This document shows positions 22,728 to 32,574 of a stretch of 64,000 nt of DNA, in pieces (position 1 is the stretch's first letter; every line of letters begins with the position of its first letter). The DNA is from Zymoseptoria tritici IPO323 (Eukaryota > Ascomycota > Dothideomycetes > Mycosphaerellales > Mycosphaerellaceae): the NCBI RefSeq assembly GCF_000219625.1, contig NC_018209.1, positions 310,001 through 374,000 of the forward strand, given 5' to 3'. The notes under the pieces were generated by a model. The model was not told the DNA's origin. It did no database searches and saw nothing but the letters and a program-made list of their open reading frames with translations. A program made the translations under genes and the position numbers.

Positions 22728-24867
22728 ATGCATTCTCTGACCGTGCTCCAAACCGTTCTCGCGGCAAACCTCGCCCTTGCTCTTAACTTGCCTCGACAGG
22801 ATACCGCTCCTTCGCAATACGCTGTCCAACCACTACCACTCGACACGCCATGGACGGACAAAGTTGGCACGGATCCATGGCCGCAGTATCCGAGACCCAA
22901 ACTCGCTCGTTCGGAGTGGAAGTCCCTTAACGGAATATGGACGTACGCAAATGCTTCTAGTTTGGATGCCGTCAACAATCCGCCGTTCAACCAAACATTG
23001 ACAAATGAGGTCCTGGTCCCGTTCTGTCTTGAGAGTGGCCTTTCTGGCATTGAGGGGGATTACCTTTTGTACTCTTGGTACTCGACCAAGTTCAGTGTGC
23101 CCTCCAATTGGACCGGCGAGAGGACGCTCCTCAACTTCAATGCAGTCGACTATGAGGCGACTGTATTTGTCAATGGTCAGCAAGTTATGTTCCATCGCGG
23201 AGGTTATTTTGCTTTCTCCGTCGATGTTACGCCGTACTTGTCTTCATCGGGGACAAATGAGCTGTGAGCAAATCTCTAACATGCCCGTAGCCATCTCGCT
23301 TTCTGACTGATCTCGAACAGCGTCGTATTTGTCCACGATCCCACAGATTCTGGCCGCTATGTGATTCCCGTCGGGAAGCAGACTCTGGGTTCGGATCACA
23401 TTTTCTACAGACCCTGCAGTGGTATCTGGCAAAGTGTCTGGATCGAGTCGGCTCCGGCAGACTACATCACCGGACTTGACATCAACGGCGGCGCTGATGG
23501 GACCGGTAAGATATTCCGGCAGTGTCGTTGCCCTCTCATGATGCTAATTCTTCCCAGTTAATGTTACCGTCTCCTCTTCTCAAAACAGTACCGGTCAAGT
23601 GGAGATCTCAATCCTCGAGAAAGGGACTTCGAACAAAGTGGCTTCCCATACAGGATCTGCCGGTCGTCAGTTCTCGTTCAAGGCTGAATCTGTAAAGTGC
23701 TGGAGTCCAGACCACCCCAATCTGTACGATATTGCGATCAAGTTTGGCGATGACCAAATCGAGAGCTACACCGGATTCCGAACCATTACCAAAGAGGCCG
23801 TGAACGACGTCCAACGAATTGTGTTGAACGGCGAAGCAATCTTTCCGTTTGGTACCCTCGATCAGGGCTTCTGGCCGGATGGAGGCTACACGCCGCCCAC
23901 GTACGAGGCGATGATATACGACATCCAGACCTTGAAGAAGATCGGATACAACATGCTCCGCAAGCACGTAAGTGAACTCATGCCCTTTCCGCGACTCTGT
24001 AGATCTGATCGCTCGTCCCGCAATAGATCAAGGTGGAGTCTCCATTGTATTACCAAGCGGCAGATGAGCTGGGAATTTTGGTCATGCAAGACATGCCTTC
24101 CCTGCGACTGTCCACCGAAACGCTCGCCAATTGCAGCAGACAAAGGCTCCTTCCAGATGCCGCGCAGCAGCAGGAATTCCAACGCCAGCTCGAATTGCTC
24201 GTCACGCAGCTGAGGAGCCATACGTGCATCTTTGCTTGGGTAATCTACAACGAGGGCTGGGGCCAGATCGAGAGCTATTATCCCGAATTCGCATTGACGG
24301 ACGTCGTTCGAGGGCTGGATCCTACTCGACTTGTGGACGCCGTCACTGGATTCCCCGATCATGGGGCGGGCGACTTTTCAGATAATCATCACTACGCCAA
24401 TCCGCAGTGCGGAACGCCGTTCTACTCCCTCTCGTCCAGCCCCTTCGATCCGTCACGTATTGGATTCCAGGGCGAGTTCGGCGGGATAGGCAATAATGTC
24501 ACGGAGGAGCATGCCTGGAAGGTGCAGGATTCCATCGACGCAGTCAACCAGACGTAAGTGCCACCAGCATGCTTTGAGGGAGGTCAGATCTCGGGCTAAC
24601 ATACTCAGCTACGAGCTGGACGACACGATCGAGGTATGGAACTACCGCGGCCACACCCTGCTGACGGAGCTCCTCTCGCAAGTCGAGATGTACTCCTGCG
24701 CGGGCGCCGTCTGGACGCAGACCACCGACGTCGAAGGCGAGGTCAACGGTATGCTGACGTATGATCGTCGAGTGCTGCGTCCGGATCTGCAGCAGTGGCA
24801 GACGGATATCCAGGCGCTGTATGATGCCTCCGCGAAGAGGACGAATGCTTCCATGCCTAGTCATTGA
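22728..24867 (+). CDS. Secreted GH2-family glycoside hydrolase
   Basis: Five exons, 22728-23263, 23321-23505, 23558-23967, 24027-24553 and 24609-24867, give 638 residues. All junctions keep frame and have GT(A/G)AG-type donors. Residues 1-19 are a signal peptide. The sugar-binding (jelly-roll) domain has YPRPKLARSEWKSLNGIW and FNAVDYEATVFVNGQQV; it is followed by an immunoglobulin-like domain and a TIM barrel. The acid/base is Glu453 in WVIYNEGWGQ, the usual GH2 Asn-Glu pair; Glu527 in GFQGEFGG is the probable nucleophile. The family includes beta-galactosidase, beta-mannosidase and beta-glucuronidase; this shorter type has no assigned substrate from sequence alone. It lies 0.7 kb behind the GH16-like gene in the same direction, with a different signal peptide, so both products are exported. 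Confidence 0.9.
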
Positions 24868-25537
24868 GGTTTCCAGTGTAGGGTCACGGATGGCTGACTG
24901 GCATGGCAATTTCTTCTCCGAATCCTCCATGCTTCTGTACGAATCCCATGGCGTGAGCTACTGTGTCGTTGCTGCGGGTTGCAGAGTGTGAGGACGGAAT
25001 CCCGACTGTCGAGCAGTCAATGTCTCAGTTGCAATTTCTTGCACGAGGGAAGCCTCCTGAAAAATGGAGTTGAATGAGGTCAAGGGCCGGGAGAACGCGT
25101 AGAATAGCTTCCCTGGTCGTTCAGCTTCGAGCTCAGGCCACCGGTCTGCATTCTCCTCCTGCTTCGTGATCGCGTCAACTCATCCTCCTCCTGCTCAACC
25201 TCCTCGCGTGCGCTTCGCCTCCTCGGACAACCTCCCCATCATCACTCACAGAATTATTATGATCGGATGCTGAGGAAAGTTGCCAGGGTTGTTGTGCTGT
25301 TCGGGTGATCTTGGACCTTACATCATGGTGAGAGTCGGAGTCGGAACTACAGTGGTCAAAGTTGAAGTCGGATCCACAATGGGCCGCGGCGTGTCTCGGC
25401 GGGAGAGCTTCCATATAGCTCCGATGCTCCGAGGACAGAGCAGAATATATATGTATATATCTACGTCCTAATCATTCGGACTCCTTCCAGTCCCGAGATC
25501 AAAATCAAACTGAGCAGCAAGCAAAGCCAACCTCAAG
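24868..25537. promoter_or_regulatory. Intergenic with strong TATA-like box
   Basis: 670 bases. TATATATGTATATAT at 25446-25460 lies about 80 bases upstream of the ATG at 25538 and is the best TATA candidate here. No gene is seen in the remainder. Confidence 0.5.
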
Positions 25538-26017
25538 ATGTCTCCAGTACCGCTCGTGGCACCCGCCCTGTCCCTAGCCGGCTGGACATTGATTATGGAA
25601 ATATGGATGTAAGCTATACCCAATGCCATCCCAAACATATCAACAACCTATCTAACCCACTTCCTCAGGTACGCCTACCGCATCCCCGACCTCGAAAAAT
25701 ACAAAGTCGACACCTCGCCGAACATGACCGCCGAATCCATGAAGAAAATCCCGCGTCATCGCCAATGGCCCGCGGACAATTACAACCACTTGCACGAGCA
25801 GCCGACCGTCTTTTACGCCACGGCGATGTGCTTGACGCTGTTGGGAGCGCACGACAAGACGACTGTTGGGTTGGCGTGGGCGTATGTTGCGGCGAGAGTG
25901 TTGCATTCTTTGATCCAGGCGAGGACGAACGTTATCATGCAGAGGTTCAGCGTGTTTGCGATCAGTGGTGTGGTTTTGGGGAGTTTGGTCGTGAGAGGAT
26001 TGCTGCGGGCTTTTTAG
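25538..26017 (+). CDS. MAPEG-family membrane protein
   Basis: Two exons, 25538-25608 and 25669-26017, give 139 residues. The intron (GTAAGC to CCTCAG) joins EIWM to YAYRIPDL in frame. Residues 5-25 are a first hydrophobic helix. Then HRQWPADNYNHLHEQPTVFY matches the loop and start of helix 2 in MAPEG proteins (microsomal glutathione transferase-like), and AYVAARVLHSLIQ carries the family's Arg-x-x-His pattern. Helices 3 and 4 follow. MAPEG members conjugate glutathione or reduce lipid peroxides in the ER or outer mitochondrial membrane; the precise activity is not determined. The start gives the signal-anchor helix. It converges on the mL43 gene, 305 bases away. Confidence 0.87.
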
Positions 26018-26322
26018 AGGGCTGGGGCGTTGCAGAGGTTGCTGAAGGATGACTGTTACAGCGCTGGCGGCTGGTGGGAGTGTTTCGTTGCCCTCGTGGC
26101 ACTGGCTATGGTTCCAGATGACTGTTGTATGCACACGCCATAAGTGGCATCTTCGAAAGGCTCGGTTTGTCCACAAATCTCTGTCTGTGCGAATATAGTC
26201 CATCGCCGCCTTCCACTTCTACACAGAAAGATGTCCCATACCCATGCGCCTCCCAATGCAATCCACATCTTCTCGTCCTGATCGTACACCCTCTCAATCC
26301 CCATGATGTCTTTTCCAAGCTC
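26018..26322. other. Convergent 3' intergenic region
   Basis: 305 bases shared by the 3' ends of the MAPEG and mL43 genes. No further coding segment is supported. Confidence 0.45.
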
Positions 26323-26851
26323 TCAAATCTTGTACTCAGCTCCATGGAACGGACTCCAGATCCCTCTCACACTCTCATTCAGACTCTTCACCGGCTTCGT
26401 GACCCTCTTCAACTTCTCTCCATTCGCGTCTCTTAGCAACACCGCTTTCTCCACGATCTGTCCTGGCTCCAGATTCCTTACGCAGATCGCCTTCTCGCGA
26501 CCGTTGATGTATTGGCCTTTGATGACGGGATGTTTGCCGGGGCGAGGGGAAACGGTGACTTCGATCGAGGGGTTTTCGGCGGCGAATTGGGCAAGGCGGT
26601 GTTTGATGAAGGCGCTGTGGTGTGTTGTTAGTATCGCAGTCGTGCGAACGTTGGCGCGAGAGATTTTCCATACTTCATGCCTCTACTGCTGCCGGCCCAG
26701 TCGCAGTAGTGAAAGTCCAGACGCTTGCATTGGAGGATAAATGCGCCCACGCCATTCTGTGCGATCGTGTCAGTGAGGCTATTATGGCTCCGCAGCATTT
26801 ACGACAGCATACCTGAGATTTTGCTACCGTCCGTAGCGCTTGAAGAGGCAT
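26323..26851 (-). CDS. MRPL51: Mitochondrial ribosomal protein mL43 (Mrpl51)
   Basis: Three minus-strand exons, 26813-26851, 26674-26756 and 26323-26614, give 137 residues. The spliced protein begins MPLQALRTVAKSQ-NGVGAFI and continues LQCKRLDFHYCDWAGSSRGM, then FIKHRLAQFAAENPSIEV, the L51/S25/CI-B8 thioredoxin-like domain of mL43 (human MRPL43, yeast Mrpl51). Length and start fit the family. It is a structural component of the large subunit of the mitochondrial ribosome and is imported into the matrix. Its small exons are easily missed because every unspliced frame is short. It ends NGAEYKI-like after SPFHG. It is divergent from the mucin-like gene that begins at 27411. Confidence 0.93.
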
Positions 26852-27410
26852 GATGGCATGTTCTCGCAATGATGTTGCGAACATGAGGAGATGGCGGCGT
26901 TGTCTTTGACTCTTGGCAGGTGCGGCGGACTCAGCTCCGTGGCACCGACCACATCCACCTCACTCAACTTCGCCATCACGACTTTAATCCCCCGACGAGA
27001 TATCGACCAAGACATCGCATGAACGCCGCCAAGGTGGCGACTGGGCAGCAGAATCTATGCAAGATGCGAGACCCTCCTGTTCTGTCCACGGGACAAAGGC
27101 TGGCTAAATGTGCGAAGCGTCCTCTGCTGTTTGCACGGTTGAAGCCACCGTCCCGCTCTATCATTCACTACCTCAGACTATGAACGACTAGGTGGGATCC
27201 GCATGCATTGAAGTCCCGAATCTATCAGCTGAATATTATGAGTGGTGTCGTTGGGGTTGCGGGCGCCCACGTCATCTGTCTCTGGAATGTAACACTCACT
27301 CGCGTCCACTCCTGGCTACGCGGTGCCACGATTGCGGTTCAAAAAAGATAAAGTCCTCTCAGGATGTCTCGTCTGCTTCGCGATAACACGACTCGCTCGT
27401 CTGCTCGGCC
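26852..27410. promoter_or_regulatory. Bidirectional promoter, mL43 / mucin-like gene
   Basis: 559 bases between two divergent genes. No clear TATA box or other known motif was recognised. Confidence 0.4.
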
Positions 27411-30400
27411 ATGCGGCTAATAACAGGCATTGCTTCGTGGACGCTCGCAATAACATGCTGCTGGGCTCAATCAGGTAAGTAAAGCATCAATCGGTTGGGC
27501 TGTCTGTGGGAAGACTGACAATTCACAAAGCTCGAGTCGTGACGGTCACTCGGACTGTATCTTCGTACGTGGGACGAGCTTCACGCGCGCGCCGAACTCA
27601 CATTGTTTCGTAGCGACTGCTCGACCACACACGCGAGGTCAACAATTCCACCGCAAGGATGGATATACACATCCGGGACGACTGTGCCGTTCACATTCAA
27701 CGCTTCGTACACGTCTGACTTTGGAAATGCCACCGCTGTATCGTCCGTACCCTCAGCGCCATCAACCTCCGCAGAGAGCGCGGTATCAAGCCAGCGCGAC
27801 ACAATCGGCAATATCTTGACCGAGTCCATTGTCTTGACCAACACGGTCGTAACGCCTTCGTCCGATACGCTTCAATCGAGGACAAACTCCATCTCCTCCG
27901 ATTCACCCGGAATATCTCCCCCATCCGTGATCACAAATATCGCTCCAACGACACTATCGAATGGCACAACTGGTATTCCATTCGACGGGTCGTCGTCCGT
28001 CTCATTGGAAGTGACAGCATCGCCCTCGTCCATCTTCCCGATTGAAACGTCATCCAATGGTTCGATCGATGCGTCAAGTCAACCAGCCTCAAGCGTCACG
28101 AGAACATACTCGGCCGATAGTGCATTCATGACCACGGCGTCACCTACTGCAACGCTCGCGCCAGGTACATACATCTTCGGCGGCACCGCCTTTCGAGCTG
28201 TAGTTGGAGGGAACACGGTCACGTACACCTCCGATGGACAATTCTTGACCAGCACTTCCGGCGGCATAACAACGACCTTCACGTCCGGCGGAGTCACGAC
28301 TACAATCTTCGGGCCCGAGCCTACTGGAGACGTTCCAGTACCGGTAGCTGAAGCAGTAATTGGGCAATGTCCCACGTACGATGAGAGACTGCTCACCACC
28401 GCTGACGTCGACTTCGTTTCATACATCGTCACCTGCGGGAGAACCTACAACGGCACTGTGATCTCCACCCTGGCTCGAAGGACGATCTCGGTCCGAGCGG
28501 AGAGCGATGATTGCACTGATCAGTGTCTGGACATATCGGGATGTACAGCTTTCTCATACACGCAAGACCGGTGTATCTTCTACAGCGAGATCAACGCGGT
28601 ACTCCTCTCGGCAAACCCTGCGTTCTCGGCTGTGAGGCTGTTCGATGGGGCAGAGCAAATCGTCCTGCCGAATGAGAACTCGACTACTTCCGTGGCGCAG
28701 TCGACGACTCTGCTATCTTCGACTCCGTCCGCGCAAACAAGTGCTGAGTACTCGCTGAGCTCTGTCCCTTTCCCGTCGTTTGCTTCGACAGCTGGCTTTG
28801 ACACGAGCGAATCCGTCGCCAGCTTGCCTGTAAGCTCTACTCCTCCGACGGGCGGTGCTGTGTCTACTGTGTCTCTTCCCACGAGCAGTGGGATCCGTAC
28901 ATCTACGATGTCAGACACCAGTCTTTCATCGGCGACCTCTGGCACGTCTGCCGTCTCGGTGGCGATTTCGACGTCGGAAGCAACAAGGACCAGCAGTCCG
29001 AGCAATCCCGCAACTCTCTCCTCAGCCTCGCCTAGTGTCCCATCGAGAGCGCCGGCCACAAATACGATCAGTGCTCCGAGCGGTCTGAGCTCCGTTGGCT
29101 ACCACAGCAACAGCACTTCTAGCAGTATCAGCGTCTCGAGTTTTCTGGCGGCCACCAACTCCACGCTGTCCATTAGCTCATCAGCTGCAAGCACGCTTTT
29201 GCCATCGCTCGCTTCCTCGGATCTGCCTTCGACGAATCTCACACAACCAATGTCTACGGCTATAACATTTGCCAGCAGCACTGAGGCCAAGTGGACGTCC
29301 ACGGCCGCCAACGGTGCCACAACCGCGCCGAGCGGCACTGCCTCGTCGACCAGTCCTACCATTTATCCAGGTTCCACCATGACCTCCTTTGCATCGACTG
29401 TCATCACGATCACGACTTCATCGACGATGTCGTCTGCAACAATCTCGTATGCGACAGACCCGTCTACGACAACGTCGACTACAGCATCCTCAACAATCAT
29501 GACTTCGACATCCGCATTGCAGGTTTCTACCTCTTCCTTATATAGCTCTTCGCCGCCATCTGCCACACGTACGTCCTCATGCACAGACCGCTCGACCTTT
29601 TCAGCAAGCGATGGCAGTCAGTATATTGTACTCTGCGATCAAGACGCTTCGGATCCAAACTACTCCTCCTCCACTGGCAGGTCAAGTTTCCAAGGCATCA
29701 ATCCGGTACAGGCCGCCGACTTTGTCGCTTGTATCAATCGATGTAGTTATCAAGGGACAGACTGTTCAGGAGTGACTTGGGACTCTTCGACACAACAGTG
29801 TGAATTGAAGGGTTCGATGGCCCGCCAGTACAATGACTTGTCGCCAAACCCTGGTTTCGACAGCGCTGTCCGATCATCAGGTCCCGATGGTGTGGCTGGG
29901 AGATCCCGGCTCCTCACCAACGGCGACTTCAGCACTGGCTCCCTTAATCCTTGGGTGGTCAGCACCCAAGAAAGTGCCTCCTTGAGTCTAGCTCAGAACT
30001 CGGCGTAAATACTGCCCTTCTGTTCCCTACTACCTTTACTGACATTGTGTCCAGCTCAATCCTGATCACCAATGGCATTGGCAATCTCGGCATATGGCAA
30101 GACATGGCCGTCAACGGCGGTGCGGCGTTCTACGTGACAGCTTCGGTTTCCATCTCCGGCTTCGCCAACTTCGCCAGCGGCTCATGCAGTGTGGATCTCA
30201 TAACCGATGGCCAGGATATTACTTACGAATGGCGGGCGGATCTTCCACAGACGGCGTACCATGCCAGCGGGCACATCAACGACTTCGGAACCATTTTCCT
30301 GCTTCAGATATCATGTAGGCTCCAAAGCGGCAGCACAGTGGGGAATATCACGATTGTCGCCGATGACATTTCGTTTTACACCTACCCTAGAGCCGTCGGA

Positions 30401-30778
30401 GCGAGTCCGATCGTTCCAGAACCCGTCATCTCGAATGCATACTACGACTTCGCCAATTCAGGAACGCAACTCATCACTATTCGTCGGTTACGAGAAGACG
30501 TCCAATACACCGCAAGCGCAACTCTACAAGTTAATGGACCGGATAGCGATAGCGGCAATAGTTGTACTGTTTTCATGGCTTTCGAGATCGATGGCGGTAC
30601 CCAGCAGTTCTTCGTGCAAGAATTTACGACAAGTGACACAGTCCCACTCGAGGTTCAAGGAAGGCTTGCGCAGGATTCCAGCGCGTTCAGTATTCAATTT
30701 GTTTGTTCGACGACAGAAGGAGCTGCGGCACCAGGAGTATTGGCTGTCAGGGAGTTCGACTTGAGGATTGATGCGTGA
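27411..30778 (+). CDS. Secreted mucin-like protein with PAN-like and lectin-like domains
   Basis: Four exons, 27411-27474, 27531-27564, 27614-30004 and 30055-30778, give 1070 residues. The tiny first two exons supply the signal peptide (MRLITGIASWTLAITCCWAQ) and ARVVTVTRTVSS. The body is Ser/Thr-rich and probably heavily O-glycosylated. A Cys-containing PAN/apple-like region (about 285-385; CPTYDERLL, then DDCTDQCLDISGCTAFSY) and a second one (about 688-765; ACINRCSYQGTDCSGVTW) break this up. The C-terminal part starts LLTNGDFSTGSLNPWVV, typical of CBM4_9-like carbohydrate-binding modules, and has a second similar segment near VISNAYYDFANSG. It is likely a cell-surface or extracellular glycan-binding protein. 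The last intron is 50 nt and removes a TAA stop at 30006-30008. Confidence 0.85.
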
Positions 30779-31286
30779 GCGCTGCATGCTAAGAATAAGT
30801 GCTGTACAATACAACTTTGCTGCAGTATACGAGCGATACGATGTCGCAACTTGAGCTAGCTGCAACTGGCTAGCCTGATCAGTAGCGCGACGTCTTACCT
30901 TCACTGAGTTCGCATATTTGTACTTCATCTCTTCTACCATCACGACCCGTGATGCTCGAGGACCATCGGCCCAGCATACAGCCTTGGCGAACATGCGCGG
31001 TGCTGTACAAGGAAGCGGATCCTCGCCTACTACTTTAGCACTCCTCAGATGGAATCCCGAGAACCCCGCGTTATTGCTGAATTCGTGACACGAAAGCGGC
31101 GTCTCGACGTGGGATGCGGAGTCACAAGCCATGCTGACAGGAAATATGCGAGTACGTCCTCCCGAGTGAGAAACGACTCCTTCGATATGGCAGGTAGTAT
31201 AACATCCAGCTCGCGCTTCCTTCTGACTTCAGGCCACGAACTTCACTCCCTCATCCCGAAACTCAATTTGCACTCCCAGCATCATC
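30779..31286. other. Intergenic
   Basis: 508 bases between two plus-strand genes. An ORF on the opposite strand runs in from the mucin-like gene but has no family features. Presumed 3' UTR and SDR promoter. Confidence 0.4.
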
Positions 31287-32289
31287 ATGGCCACTCCAAG
31301 CATGCCCATCTCTCCCGAAGCGACCTTTGATCGCAGTGCGCTCGCCGGCAAAAGTGTCATCATCACCGGCGGCGCCAGCGGAATAGGCGAGGCCAGCATG
31401 CGTGCCTTCGTCGCTGCCGGAGCTTTCGTCACATTCGGCGACATAGTCATCGATCTCGCTGTGGCTCTGGTCAAGGAACTGGGCTCCGAAAAGGTCGCCT
31501 TTGTGCCTTGTAACGTCACCGTTTGGACCGATCAAGTAAAATTGTTCAAGACTGCACTAGAGATGTCCCCGTCCAAGACCATCGACATCGTGTTCGCCAA
31601 CGCCGGCCTGGCCAAGCATGACGATCTTTACCATCAAAAAGATGGACAGGACGGCGATCCGGTCGAACCAGACTTGACCACGCTGAACGTCAATGTCATC
31701 GGAGTGGCGTACACGGCTAAACTGGCGATGTTCTACTTCCCCAAGCAGCCGGAAGGTGAAGGACGAGACCGCTGCTTCCTTGTCACGTCGAGTATCTCGG
31801 GTTATATCGATCATCCGGAGAACCCTCAGTACAACACCAGCAAATGGGGAGTCAGAGGGCTTATGAGGAGTTTGAGGAGTACGGGAGCCAGGCAGGGAAT
31901 GCGGGCGAACTTGATTGCACCTTGGTGAGTCGAGTGAGCTGGCTCTACGGGCAATCAAATACTGACAGAAATCAGGGTCACCGCTACGAGAATTATGACT
32001 GATGAGCAAAAGGCTGCAGCTCTGGCTTACGGGGTCGTATTTGCCGAAATCGAAGACATCGCATCAGCAGTGTTACATCTCGCGAGTGACAGGACTATCA
32101 ACGGTGACATTACCCAAGTATGAGCAGCGCATATCATGGACTTGTACTGACATGTGTCTAGGGCGAGCGCTGGCTAATGTTCCCCGAGACATGCATCCGC
32201 GCGGCTATATCGATCTCAAGAAGGACGATGCCGAAGACGACTTGCTGAAAGAGCTGCTCAAGTACGCTCCCATTCCTCCAAAGCCTTGA
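31287..32289 (+). CDS. Short-chain dehydrogenase/reductase (classical SDR)
   Basis: Three exons, 31287-31924, 31976-32103 and 32162-32289, give 297 residues. The Rossmann motif is TGGASGIG (27-34); NAG is at 106-108 region (FANAGLA); the catalytic set is Ser168/169, Tyr182 and Lys186 in YNTSK. The sequence resembles the 15-hydroxyprostaglandin-dehydrogenase-like and 5'-hydroxyaverantin-dehydrogenase-like SDRs of fungi, which oxidise secondary alcohols with NAD(P). Splicing at AACG/GTGACA and TCTAG/GG gives DRTING-RALANVPRD, the usual end of the family; another donor at GTATGA (32118) would shift the frame. No biosynthetic cluster partners are nearby, so the substrate is open. Confidence 0.9.
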
Positions 32290-32574
32290 GATTTTATCTC
32301 ATTCTTTGCCGGTGTCGACGCAACAAAGAATACGTGGGAAGTATCTCACGGGAGATTGACAGCGATGGCCATACAATGGAATCAAGCAGAATCTCATCTA
32401 ACAGACAAAGACCATTGAACAACCGAACCTACGACGGCGAGAGACATGGTTGCTCGCAATAAGAAGATGCTGGACGCTCCTCGACGACGGTAGTGTTGTC
32501 TCTCATTCTGTCTCCTTCACCTTCGTTCAGATCACATTCATTTCTATTTTCAGACGTTGATCGTCTTCGTCAAT

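Noticed and set aside
27490..27613. Start of the mucin-like protein within the long exon
   Set aside because: The long frame there starts without an ATG or signal peptide; the two upstream micro-exons from 27411 supply both in phase.
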